A stretch of DNA of 64,000 nt from Aurantiacibacter sediminis (GTDB lineage: Bacteria > Pseudomonadota > Alphaproteobacteria > Sphingomonadales > Sphingomonadaceae), in NCBI RefSeq assembly GCF_016019885.1, contig NZ_JAEANY010000004.1, positions 145,054 to 209,053 on the forward strand, given 5' to 3'. This document shows, one piece after another, positions 27,588 to 36,132 of the stretch (position 1 is its first letter; every line of letters begins with the position of its first letter). Made by a program: the position numbers and the translations under genes. The notes beneath the pieces were generated by a model, which worked only from the letters and a program-made list of their open reading frames with translations, was not told where the DNA came from and ran no database searches.

Positions 27588-27812
27588 TCAATCGTCCATG
27601 TCGCCCGCATTTTCCTCATAATCGAGCAAATCACCGGGCTTGCAGCCGAGCACGAGGCACATTTTCGAAAGCGTCGCGAAGCGCAATCCCCGTACTTTGC
27701 CAGATCGGAAATGCGATAGCTGGGTCTCGCTAATGCCGATGCGAGTTGCCAGTTCCTTACCTGTCATACCGCGTGCATCGAGTAAGCGGTCGAGAGTGAC
27801 TCTCACCGGCAT
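27588..27812 (-). CDS. Small XRE-family regulator
   Basis: This 74-residue protein is almost entirely a Cro/C1-type helix-turn-helix: VTLDRLLDARGMTGKELATRIGISETQLSHFRSGKVRGLRFATLSKMCLVLGCKPGDLLDY. It resembles the short YozG-type regulators that are commonly paired with DUF2975 membrane proteins. Its start codon overlaps the end of the upstream DUF2975-type gene at 27812, so the pair is likely co-translated. A palindrome upstream of the pair is a candidate binding site. Confidence 0.92.
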   Translation of the reverse strand: MPVRVTLDRLLDARGMTGKELATRIGISETQLSHFRSGKVRGLRFATLSKMCLVLGCKPGDLLDYEENAGDMDD

Positions 27813-28270
27813 CAGAGAAACTCCTCCAGTTCGCGCGCCATAAAAATGGCTCGGCGCATGAGGCGACCAAGCAACCAGAGCAGAAGGCCGACCGCGCCCA
27901 ACGTCACATAGGTTGGATCGAAATAGGCGATGCCGCGAAACTCGCCGATATCAAAGAGGCGCATCAGCAGAGCGACGCCGAAGATTTCAAACACCGCACC
28001 GCCCGCCAGCAATACTCCTGCTCCAGAAAGGAGCTGTGGCATTACGTCAACAAAGCCTCGCCCGCGCGCCACTTGCCAGCCGGCAAAAGCAAGCATGATG
28101 ATCGCGACGATGTAGCTGACTGTGGCGACGCGCCGGAGCGCCCAATAGCCAAACTCGGCACCGTAAAAAACGCCGCCGATCAGATCGATGACGACGATGG
28201 CGCTAAGCACCAGGGCGCATAGCCCACCGGCAATAGCGACAAGATAACCCGCTTGCCTCAAATCATCCAT
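27812..28270 (-). CDS. DUF2975-like four-helix membrane protein
   Basis: This 152-residue inner-membrane protein has four hydrophobic helices, near residues 8-33, 50-70, 80-105 and 120-140. Helix spacing and the short polar tail followed by an XRE gene match the DUF2975 family. The biochemical role of that family is not established. It is divergently transcribed from an ABC exporter across 85 bp, which suggests that the three genes form one regulatory unit. Confidence 0.82.
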   Translation of the reverse strand: MDDLRQAGYLVAIAGGLCALVLSAIVVIDLIGGVFYGAEFGYWALRRVATVSYIVAIIMLAFAGWQVARGRGFVDVMPQLLSGAGVLLAGGAVFEIFGVALLMRLFDIGEFRGIAYFDPTYVTLGAVGLLLWLLGRLMRRAIFMARELEEFL

Positions 28271-28314
28271 TCCGCACTCCGAATTTAGCCTTGACTTAAA
28301 TTTCTCATCTCAGC

Positions 28315-28333
28315 ATTTAACCGTTAGTTAAAT
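28315..28333. promoter_or_regulatory. Palindromic operator between the XRE/DUF2975 pair and the ABC exporter
   Basis: ATTTAAC (28315-28321) and GTTAAAT (28327-28333) are exact reverse complements around CGTTA. A TTGACT (28291-28296) lies 18-19 nt upstream and could be a -35 box of a plus-strand promoter whose -10 region the palindrome covers. Two further degenerate half-sites (GAATTTAG and ACTTAAAT) lie at 28281-28301. A repressor site for the XRE protein is inferred. Confidence 0.55.
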
Positions 28334-28355
28334 CGCGGCGCAAGAGGGATGAGGC

Positions 28356-29300
28356 ATGAATTTGGCAATCGAGACCAGTGAGCTGCGCAAAAGTCTTGGA
28401 ACCCGTCTGCGTCGCCGCGCCATTATTCGCGGATGCGATCTCAAGGTGCCGCGGGGAAAGGTCTACGGTTTCATCGGACCAAACGGCGCTGGCAAGACGA
28501 CGATGATGCGGCTGCTGCTGGGCATTCTTCGCCCCGATGCCGGAACGGTCAGATTGCTGGGGCATGACATGGCTGACCGCCCGCATGTCGCTTTGCGGCG
28601 CATCGGCGCATTTGTCGAAAGCCCGGCGCTGTATGATCACCTGTCCGGCACGGCCAATCTTGACATAACCCGCCGCCTGCTCGGCCTGCCAGAGACTGAG
28701 GTGGCGCGGGTTCTCGATATTGTCGGTATGACGCGGCACGCCGCGCGCAAGGTGCGGGATTATTCGCTTGGCATGAAGCAACGCACCGCGCTTGCGCGCA
28801 CGCTTCTGGGCGCACCAGAACTCCTGATGCTCGATGAACCGACCAACGGCCTCGACCCTGAGGGCATCTCTGAAATGCGCGATCTGATCCGTGATTTGCC
28901 GGACAGAATTGGTGCAACCGTTTTTGTATCCAGCCATTTGCTCGCCGAAGTCGAACAGGTGGCGGATTATGCCGGATTGCTGCGCGACGGTCAGCTTGCC
29001 ATGCAGGGGCCACTGACTGAATTGCTCGCCAGCGAACGCGTTCTTCGCCTCAAGACAGATCAGACGGAAAATACGCTCCGCATCCTCAAGATCGCAGGAC
29101 TAGAGCCACGAACCGCAGGGCGCGAGTATATCGCGCTTTCCTGTCCGGCGGGTGAGGATTTCTTTGCCTTTTCCGCCGCGATCAACGCGCGTCTCGTCGA
29201 TGCAGGAATCCTGGTCGGAGAGATCGTGGAACAGCGCCAAACGCTTGAGGATCTTTATCGCCAGTCGGCTGGTGCGGGCCTGAGGAAGGACGCTGCATGA
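28356..29300 (+). CDS. ABC transporter ATP-binding protein
   Basis: This 314-residue ATPase subunit has Walker A GPNGAGKTT near residue 45, signature region YSLGMKQRTALARTLL and Walker B LLMLDEPTNGLDPEG. The signature lacks the usual LSGGQ and reads SLGMKQR, which is common in the drug or bacitracin/lantibiotic export group (CcmA/BcrA-like). A C-terminal extension of about 90 residues follows. The next gene is its membrane partner, overlapping by 4 bp. The substrate is not known. Confidence 0.93.
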   Translation: MNLAIETSELRKSLGTRLRRRAIIRGCDLKVPRGKVYGFIGPNGAGKTTMMRLLLGILRPDAGTVRLLGHDMADRPHVALRRIGAFVESPALYDHLSGTANLDITRRLLGLPETEVARVLDIVGMTRHAARKVRDYSLGMKQRTALARTLLGAPELLMLDEPTNGLDPEGISEMRDLIRDLPDRIGATVFVSSHLLAEVEQVADYAGLLRDGQLAMQGPLTELLASERVLRLKTDQTENTLRILKIAGLEPRTAGREYIALSCPAGEDFFAFSAAINARLVDAGILVGEIVEQRQTLEDLYRQSAGAGLRKDAA

Positions 29301-30019
29301 TGGCGCTTATTCGAGCCGAACTCGCCAAGCTAAACGGTTCCTTGGCGCTGCTCTTTATGCTGGCTGTTCCGGCACTCACGGCGGCGTTGGCGCTGCTGGC
29401 CATCGTTACGAATGGCAGCGCTTCGAACTGGAACACGATCCTCGGCAGCTTTGTCCTGCCGCTTTGGGTGATGTTCATCTATCCTATGGCGACAGCCACT
29501 TTTGCGACTCTTACCGCGCAGGTCGAGTACCGTGCGAAGGCGTGGGACCACTTGCTCGCCCTTCCCTTCTCCCGCTGGCAAATTTTCGCGGCGAAATGGG
29601 TCGTCGTGCAAGCATCCCTCGCTCTAATGACGGCGCTTCTGTTCGCTTATTCTTATATTCTCATTTCGACGGGCGGGCTGCTCATCGGCAGCATGCCAGT
29701 TGGCGATCCTGCATTTGCCAAAGTCGCCAATGGCTCGCTGCGATTGCTCGCGGCCGGCATGCTGTTTTCTACCATCCAATTGTGGATCGCCTTGCGCTTC
29801 GGCAATTTCGTGATCCCCCTGGCTGTTGGCATCGCGGGAACTCTGGTGGGAATGGCGGTGGTCATTACGGGCTCATCGCAGGCCAATTGGTTTCCGTGGG
29901 TCATGACGATCAATGCGGCGAAAGATGGGTGGGAAAGTTCGGTTGTCGGAGGCCTCATCGGGGGCGCAATCGCGCTCGCACTGATGCTGACTGACCTGTC
30001 GAAGCGCTCTCTGCGCTAG
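29297..30019 (+). CDS. ABC-2 type permease
   Basis: This 240-residue membrane subunit has six hydrophobic segments and begins MMALIRAELAKLNGSLALLF, a pattern seen in lantibiotic-immunity or ABC-2 permeases (MutE/EpiE-like). The ATG at 29297 overlaps the ATPase stop; a second ATG follows at once. It forms an exporter with the upstream ATPase. The substrate is unknown. Confidence 0.9.
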   Translation: MMALIRAELAKLNGSLALLFMLAVPALTAALALLAIVTNGSASNWNTILGSFVLPLWVMFIYPMATATFATLTAQVEYRAKAWDHLLALPFSRWQIFAAKWVVVQASLALMTALLFAYSYILISTGGLLIGSMPVGDPAFAKVANGSLRLLAAGMLFSTIQLWIALRFGNFVIPLAVGIAGTLVGMAVVITGSSQANWFPWVMTINAAKDGWESSVVGGLIGGAIALALMLTDLSKRSLR

Positions 30020-30081
30020 GCTTTTGCGCTACGAGCAGACGCACGCTTCCCCTCGCTGATCTTTATGCTAACACGCTCGCC

Positions 30082-32979
30082 ATGAATCTGCGCACAGCAC
30101 TCCGCTCGCTTATCCCTGCAACCGCCACTCTGGCGCTACTGGGTTGTTCCACCACCGACACCATGCCCGTCGCTGAGACTCAGGCGGAATATGTCGAAGC
30201 CGAAGCGAGCGTGGGTACGCCGCAGGCTGCCTCGCTGGACGATCTGCTCGCCTCCATCGACATCCCGCATGAAACGTTCACGCTGGACAACGGCCTGCAA
30301 GTGATCGTCCATACTGATCGCAAGAGCCCGCTGGTTGGCGTCACCACCTATTACCGGGTCGGCTCAAAGCATGAACCGCGCGGCCGCACGGGTTTTGCCC
30401 ATCTGTTCGAGCATCTGATGTTCGGCGGATCGGAGAATGTCGAGAATTTCGATATTCCGCTGGAAGCCGCAGGTTCGACCAGCACCAATGGCTCCACCTG
30501 GTATGATCGCACCAATTATGTCGAGACCGTGCCCACCGGTGCGCTCGACCTTGCGCTGATGATGGAAAGCGACCGCATGGGTTATCTGCTCGGCGCGGTG
30601 AGCCAGGAGAAGCTCGATAACCAGCGTATGGTGGTGCAGAACGAAAAGCGTCAGGGGGACAACAGCCCCTATGGCCTCGTCAATTACGTTCTGAATGATG
30701 CGCTGCTGCCTATCGGCCACCCCTATCGCCATTCGACCATCGGTTCGATGGCAGATCTTTCCGCCGCCAGCCTCGTCGATGTGCAGAACTGGTTCCGCGA
30801 CAATTACGGCCCCAACAATGTGGTGCTCGCGCTCACGGGCGATATCGATGCCGAGACCGCGCGCCCGATGGTGGAGCGCTGGTTTGGCGATATTCCGGAA
30901 GGCCCCGATGTGGAGCAGCTCGAAGCTGGCCCGGTAACTCTGGCAGAGCCGGTCTATCAGGAAATCACCGACCAGGTGCCTTCGACCCGCATCTACCAGG
31001 CATGGACGGGGCCGGGCATGACGCACACGGATGCCGTTCCGTTGCAGGTTGGCATGCAGATCCTCGGCGGCCTCAACTCTTCACGTCTCGACAACGCGCT
31101 GGTGCGCGGTGAAGAAAGCGCGACGAGTGTTTACGCGTATTCGCAGCAGCATGAGCAGCTAAGCTTCTTGCAGGCCATCGTCACTGTCAGCGACGGTGTC
31201 GACCATGCCGAAGCGCAGGCCGACCTCGAAGCTGAAATCGCGCGCATGATTGCCGAAGGTCCGACTCAGGACGAGATCAATCGCGCGGTCACCCAGTTCG
31301 CCTCCGGCTTTATCGGCGGGCAGCAGAGCGTCGGCGGCTTTGGCGGTAAGGGCATGATCCTTGCCGAAGGGCTGATGTATACAGGCGATGCCGGTTTCTA
31401 CCGGACCCAGCTGGAGCAAATGGCCACGCTGACGCCGGAGACGGTGCGCGCGGCGATGGAGAGCTGGCTTTCACGCCCTGAAACCACGCTGGTCGTCGTG
31501 CCGGGCGAACGCACACTGGACGGTGCGACGCTGGGCGGCTGGGGCGATGAGGACCAATTTCCCGCGCCCGATCCCGATACCGGAAGCGACGTCGAAGTGA
31601 CCCGCACAGGCCCCGAACGCGTTCTGCCAGAGCCGGAGCCGGTGGGCGCACTAACCTTTGCCGATGTAGAGCGCGCGACGCTTTCGAATGGCATCGAAGT
31701 CGTCCTTGCGCGCCGCGATGCGGTGCCGCAGATCAATCTTGCCATGGTGTTCGATGCCGGAAGTGCGGTCGATCCAATTGGCATGGCCGGTGTCCATGAG
31801 ACAATGATCGACGCGATGACGGAAGGGACCACCACGCGCAGCACGCTCGATATCGCCATTGCTCAGGAAACACTCGGCGCATCGATCAACGCAAATGCCG
31901 GAGTGGAGCGCAGTACCGTATCCCTCACTGCATTGTCCGCCAACCTCCAGCCTTCGCTGGACCTGATGGCCGATATTGTTCGCAATCCGGCCTTTGCGGA
32001 AGAAGACGTGGCGCGCGTTCGCAGCCAGCGAGTCGCCGCGATCCAGCAGCAGCTCGCCTCTCCTGCAGGCATGGCCAGCCGCGCGCTGATGCCGCTGATC
32101 TATGGCGACGATCACCCTTACGCTTACGCTTCATCTGCTGGCGATGCGGATGTCGTTTCCGGCCTGACTGCGAGCGACCTCGCCGCCGAGCATGCCGAAT
32201 GGTTCCGCCCAGATCTCGCCACCATCACCGCTGTTGGCGACGTGTCGATGAATGAGCTGGTTTCGGCGCTCGAAGCCAGCTTCGGCGACTGGCAGGCACC
32301 GGCAACGTCCGCGCCTGAAAAGTCCGTCGATGCGGAAATTCCGGCACCCGCCACGCGCCTCGTCGTAGTGGACCGGCCCAATTCGCCGTCCAGCTTCCTC
32401 TCGATCGGCCGTATCACCCCCTTCGAAGGGCATAGCGATGGCTTCGAAGCGGTTGAGCTCGCTAATGAAGTGATCGGCAGCGGCTTTCTCTCGCGGCTCA
32501 ATAACGACCTGCGCGAAACCCGCGGCTGGACCTATGGCATCGGCTCCTCGATCCCCAGCGCCGAAGGCCCCCGCCGCCTGCAGATCGGCACGCAGGTGCA
32601 GGCAGATCGCACTGCGGACTCAATCGAAGTGATCATCGCGCAAATGTCTGCCTTCCCTTCGGTCCGCCCGGTGGATGATGTCGAATACCAGCGTGTTACG
32701 GATGGCAATATCCGCAACCTGCCCAACCGTTTCGAAACCAACGGACAGGTTCTCGGTGCGCTGCTGTCCAACCAGCTGCTGGGCCGCGATCTGCGTTACC
32801 AGGCGAGCCTGCCTGAGCTGTGGCGGAGCGTCACGCGGCAGGACATCGATGCTGCTGCTGGCGAATTCCTCCAGCCCAATGACCTAATCATTGTCGTGGT
32901 CGGCGACCGCGAAGTGATCGATCCGCAGCTCGAGCGTCTCGGCATGGAAATCGAATATCTGAGCGTGGACGAGCTGTAA
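30082..32979 (+). CDS. M16-family zinc peptidase lipoprotein, two tandem units
   Basis: This 965-residue protein has a lipobox LLGC (lipidated Cys at residue 22). The N-terminal M16 unit has the inverted zinc motif HLFEH at residues 107-111, in FAHLFEHLMFGG, so it should be active. The second unit (from about residue 530) aligns as a degenerate copy without HxxEH (it reads VHETMIDAMTEG). A single-chain active-plus-inactive clamp is usual for pitrilysin-like proteins of this group. It is probably periplasmic and degrades short peptides. RBS and start are unremarkable. Confidence 0.93.
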   Translation: MNLRTALRSLIPATATLALLGCSTTDTMPVAETQAEYVEAEASVGTPQAASLDDLLASIDIPHETFTLDNGLQVIVHTDRKSPLVGVTTYYRVGSKHEPRGRTGFAHLFEHLMFGGSENVENFDIPLEAAGSTSTNGSTWYDRTNYVETVPTGALDLALMMESDRMGYLLGAVSQEKLDNQRMVVQNEKRQGDNSPYGLVNYVLNDALLPIGHPYRHSTIGSMADLSAASLVDVQNWFRDNYGPNNVVLALTGDIDAETARPMVERWFGDIPEGPDVEQLEAGPVTLAEPVYQEITDQVPSTRIYQAWTGPGMTHTDAVPLQVGMQILGGLNSSRLDNALVRGEESATSVYAYSQQHEQLSFLQAIVTVSDGVDHAEAQADLEAEIARMIAEGPTQDEINRAVTQFASGFIGGQQSVGGFGGKGMILAEGLMYTGDAGFYRTQLEQMATLTPETVRAAMESWLSRPETTLVVVPGERTLDGATLGGWGDEDQFPAPDPDTGSDVEVTRTGPERVLPEPEPVGALTFADVERATLSNGIEVVLARRDAVPQINLAMVFDAGSAVDPIGMAGVHETMIDAMTEGTTTRSTLDIAIAQETLGASINANAGVERSTVSLTALSANLQPSLDLMADIVRNPAFAEEDVARVRSQRVAAIQQQLASPAGMASRALMPLIYGDDHPYAYASSAGDADVVSGLTASDLAAEHAEWFRPDLATITAVGDVSMNELVSALEASFGDWQAPATSAPEKSVDAEIPAPATRLVVVDRPNSPSSFLSIGRITPFEGHSDGFEAVELANEVIGSGFLSRLNNDLRETRGWTYGIGSSIPSAEGPRRLQIGTQVQADRTADSIEVIIAQMSAFPSVRPVDDVEYQRVTDGNIRNLPNRFETNGQVLGALLSNQLLGRDLRYQASLPELWRSVTRQDIDAAAGEFLQPNDLIIVVVGDREVIDPQLERLGMEIEYLSVDEL

Positions 32980-33019
32980 GCTCCGCGCGCTGCGAACCGG
33001 AATACCAAGGAGTAGATTT

Positions 33020-33328
33020 ATGAGCGATATTGGTGGCACTTACGATTTCACCGTCAGCACGCCGATGGGCGAACAGACGGGCACGATGGTGGTCACCCCC
33101 ACCGCCGATGGCAACGGTTTCGACGGAGAGCTGAACGGGACGCTGGGCGCCATGTCCATCGCCAACGGTACTATCAACGGCAATACGCTAAACTGGCAGA
33201 TGAAAATGAATATGCCACTGCCAATGACGCTGGATTGCGAAGCTGTGGTGGATGGCGACAATGTGGTCGGCTCCATCGATGCAGGGATGATGGGCAAGAT
33301 GGCGATGAAAGCGACTCGTCGCACCTGA
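33020..33328 (+). CDS. Small conserved protein of unknown function
   Basis: The product has 102 residues, beginning MSDIGGTYDFTVSTPMGEQT. The pattern of alternating short beta-strands with Gly, Asn and Thr turns (GNGFDGELNGTLGAMSIANG, then NTLNWQMKMNMPLPMTLD) suggests a single small beta-barrel or lipocalin-like fold. AAGGAGTAG precedes the ATG. It follows the M16 peptidase gene by 40 bp. I do not recognise a named family, and no signal peptide is visible. Confidence 0.82.
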   Translation: MSDIGGTYDFTVSTPMGEQTGTMVVTPTADGNGFDGELNGTLGAMSIANGTINGNTLNWQMKMNMPLPMTLDCEAVVDGDNVVGSIDAGMMGKMAMKATRRT

Positions 33329-33444
33329 TTTGAGGCAGACTTAAGGACCGCTGACGCACCTGCGGTCTCTCTGCGACAATGGGGGCAGCCGGGAACGACC
33401 GGGCGCCCCCTTCGCTTATCCAGCGAGCGCAATTGAGAGATCGC

Positions 33445-34791
33445 ATGCCGGACGACAAGACTGACAATCACCGCAGCCGAAAGGTGCCGAGCAGCCGTGC
33501 TGCCCGCATGGGCGCATTCGGGCGGCTGGCGACAGGCGTTGCAGGCGGCGTGCTGGCTGAAGGTGCGAAGCGACTTGCTCGGGGTGAGCGGCCACGGCTT
33601 CGCGATGCGGTGATGACGCCCGCCAATGCCATGCGGCTGGCCGATCGCCTGTCCCACCTTCGCGGTGCCGCGATGAAAATGGGGCAGATGATCAGCATGG
33701 ATGCAGGCGACATGCTGCCGCCTGAACTCGCACAGATTCTCGCCCGCGTGCGCGAACAGGCGGACCGCATGCCGCCAAACCAGCTGCGCGATGTCCTGGA
33801 CAAGGAATGGGGCAAAGGCTGGCTCGGCCGGTTCGCAAAATTCAATCCGCGCCCGATTGCCGCCGCCAGCATCGGGCAGGTCCACCGCGCGGTGACCAAG
33901 GATGGCCGCGAGATTGCTATCAAGGTGCAATATCCGGGCGTTAAGGAAAGCATCGATGCCGATGTCGACAATGTCGCATCGCTGCTGAAGCTTTCCGGCC
34001 TTTTGCCGCCCGAACTCGACATCAAGCCATTGCTCGCCGAGGCAAAGCGCCAGCTGCACGAGGAAGCCGACTATATTCGCGAAGGCGAGCAGATGATGCT
34101 GTACCGCCAGCGGATGGAAGGCAGCGACCGTTTCCTCGTTCCAGCGATTGCCGAAGAATTCTCGACCGAGCGGGTGCTTGCGATGGACTTCATTCCCGGC
34201 CGCCCCATCGAGGAGATGGAAAGCGCTCCACAGGAAGAACGCGACGAAGCAACCGCCGATATCATCGCCTTGGTGCTGCGTGAATTGTTTGAATTCGGTG
34301 TGATGCAGACCGATCCGAACTTTGCCAATTATCGCTACCAACCCGATACCGGCAAGCTAGTGTTGCTCGATTTCGGTGCCACGCGCGCTGTCGATCCGGA
34401 TGTGGCGGCAAGCTATCGCAAGCTGCTCGCGGCGGGGCTCGATCAGGATCGTGATGCCGTACGCAAGGCTGCGCTGGAAGCGGGATTCGTCAGCGAAGGG
34501 GTTATCTCATCGCAAGGCGAGCGGCTCGATACAATCATCGATATCATCATCACCGAGCTCAACCGCGATGGCCCCTTCGACTTCGGCGACCGGGCTTTCG
34601 TATCGGTCATCCGGGACGAGGGTTTCGAAATCGCCGCCGACAAGCGCGCTTGGCACATTCCGCCGGTCGAAACGCTTTTCGTCCAGCGTAAGATCAGCGG
34701 TACAGCCCTGCTCGGCGCTCGGCTGAAAGCAAAAGTGGACGTGCGCGTACTGGTGCGCCCCTATGTCGAGAGCGAACCTCTCAGCGCCTGA
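33445..34791 (+). CDS. AarF/UbiB-family atypical kinase
   Basis: This 448-residue ABC1/ADCK protein keeps the family's KxGQ motif in AAMKMGQMISMDAGDMLP, the Ala-rich loop AAASIGQVHRA, MDFIPGRPIEEME and the metal-binding LLDFGATRAVD. The family supports ubiquinone synthesis or quinone/lipid handling. It is not the long UbiB with two C-terminal membrane helices, so I give no gene symbol. The ATG at 33445 is preceded by GAGAG; an upstream in-frame start is possible. The 3' end overlaps trmL on the opposite strand by 31 bp. Confidence 0.9.
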   Translation: MPDDKTDNHRSRKVPSSRAARMGAFGRLATGVAGGVLAEGAKRLARGERPRLRDAVMTPANAMRLADRLSHLRGAAMKMGQMISMDAGDMLPPELAQILARVREQADRMPPNQLRDVLDKEWGKGWLGRFAKFNPRPIAAASIGQVHRAVTKDGREIAIKVQYPGVKESIDADVDNVASLLKLSGLLPPELDIKPLLAEAKRQLHEEADYIREGEQMMLYRQRMEGSDRFLVPAIAEEFSTERVLAMDFIPGRPIEEMESAPQEERDEATADIIALVLRELFEFGVMQTDPNFANYRYQPDTGKLVLLDFGATRAVDPDVAASYRKLLAAGLDQDRDAVRKAALEAGFVSEGVISSQGERLDTIIDIIITELNRDGPFDFGDRAFVSVIRDEGFEIAADKRAWHIPPVETLFVQRKISGTALLGARLKAKVDVRVLVRPYVESEPLSA

Positions 34792-35222
34792 TAGGCGACC
34801 GCGCTCACAGTATTGGCGAGGTTGAGCGAGCGAATGTGGTTGGACCGCATCGGCAGGAAGAACTCGCGCGCCTTGTGCGCCTCGCGGATGGCGGCAGGCA
34901 GACCCTTGGTCTCGCAGCCGAACACCAGATAGGCATCGTTGGGATAGTCGGGCTCGTAAAAGCTGCGCTCGCCATCATCCTCGAACAGGAACAGCTGATT
35001 ATCGCGCGGGGCTCGCTCAGCCAGAAACGCTTTCCAGCTGGAAAATTCCGCCAACCGAACATGCTGCCAATAATCGAGGCCCGAACGCTTCACCCGCGCA
35101 TCGGAAAGCACGAAGCCGAGCGGATGCACCAGCACGAGCTCCATATCGAGCGCAACGCAGGTTCGCCCCACCGCGCCGGTATTCCCCGGAATCTCCGGAT
35201 GGACGAGGACGATAGAGGTCAT
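34761..35222 (-). CDS. trmL: tRNA (cytidine(34)-2'-O)-methyltransferase
   Basis: This 153-residue SPOUT methyltransferase of the TrmL (YibK) group modifies the wobble base of some tRNA-Leu. The motifs are VHPEIPGNTGAVGRTCVAL (N-terminal), VFGCETKGLP (motif 2) and LNLANTVSAVAYQALR (motif 3, trefoil knot). The length is normal for the minimal SPOUT enzymes. It is last in the minus-strand block and overlaps the end of the convergent AarF gene. Confidence 0.95.
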   Translation of the reverse strand: MTSIVLVHPEIPGNTGAVGRTCVALDMELVLVHPLGFVLSDARVKRSGLDYWQHVRLAEFSSWKAFLAERAPRDNQLFLFEDDGERSFYEPDYPNDAYLVFGCETKGLPAAIREAHKAREFFLPMRSNHIRSLNLANTVSAVAYQALRGSLST

Positions 35223-35225
35223 GAT

Positions 35226-36098
35226 TTAATCAGCAGTTTGCGCCTGTTCTGCCTGAGATGCTTGCGCGGCCTGTTCGGCTTCCCAGCGGGCCCGCGCCGA
35301 TGCCATCCACTCGGCGTCCTCGGCAAGCTGCTGCAGCACACGCGGATGGATTGGCCTGCCATCGGGCAGTTCGCCGCGCTGCGCAGCCTCGCCATGCGCT
35401 TCATCCTCATAGCCAACCATCGCCATGCAGAGCTTTGGCGAATAAGCCATCCCATTGATCGTGGTGTCATGTGTTGGCGTATCGAGTTCACTTGCGCGCG
35501 ATGCCATCACACCGCTGACTTCTACCAGCAAGCGATTGGCCCTCTCTGCCTCTCCCAAAGCGCGCAACAATACGCCGCGCGTTGCCTCGTCGATGGGGCC
35601 ATTTTCCGGTCGCAGAAGTTTGAGCGTGGACCACGCCTCCAGCTCATCATCCTGACCTTGCCGCATATAGGCGTTCATATATTCCGCGCTGCTCAGCCGC
35701 ATCATCCAGTCGCCTTCCAGATGGCGTGCAAGCAGCGGTCGCGCGGCATCGATGCCGGTTTCGTCCAGCACCATCTGTTCGGGCGTTTCCAGCCAGCCAA
35801 GCTCACTGCGATCCGCACCGGGAACAGCGAGAACATCGCGCACCCGCTCAATGGCGTCACGCATGCACAGGTTCATCCGCGGGCGGATGATCGCCAGCTC
35901 TGCCGAATTATGCAGGGCGGCGGCGATGCTTTCGAACTGAGCTTCAGCCGCTTCACGCTCCGCATTGCGGGCAAAGCGATCCTGAAGCAGCTGCGCCGCC
36001 AGCACGCCGCCCAGAATGACGACGAACTCCAGTACGAGCAGCCGCAATGTCTGCGATGCGCCCAGGCGTGAAAAAGCATTCTTCAGAGCGAGCAGCAT
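35226..36098 (-). CDS. Single-span membrane protein of unknown function
   Basis: This 290-residue protein has one hydrophobic segment (LRLLVLEFVVILGGVLAAQLL, about residues 19-39) followed by a helical, charged domain with Glu, Ala and Arg runs. The C-terminal 40 residues are rich in Ala, Glu and Gln (EQAAQASQAEQAQTAD). Its plan, a membrane anchor then a coiled-coil-like periplasmic part, resembles DUF6090-type proteins, but I cannot confirm that. It lies 3 bp upstream of trmL on the same strand and may be co-transcribed. Confidence 0.82.
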   Translation of the reverse strand: MLLALKNAFSRLGASQTLRLLVLEFVVILGGVLAAQLLQDRFARNAEREAAEAQFESIAAALHNSAELAIIRPRMNLCMRDAIERVRDVLAVPGADRSELGWLETPEQMVLDETGIDAARPLLARHLEGDWMMRLSSAEYMNAYMRQGQDDELEAWSTLKLLRPENGPIDEATRGVLLRALGEAERANRLLVEVSGVMASRASELDTPTHDTTINGMAYSPKLCMAMVGYEDEAHGEAAQRGELPDGRPIHPRVLQQLAEDAEWMASARARWEAEQAAQASQAEQAQTAD

Positions 36099-36132
36099 GG
36101 GCTTTCAATTTTCCTGCAAATGAAGCGTGCGG

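Noticed and set aside
33346-33367. Hairpin GACCGC...GCGGTC after the 102-residue gene as a terminator
   Set aside because: The stem is only 6 bp with a 10-nt loop and no T-run; too weak to list as a feature.
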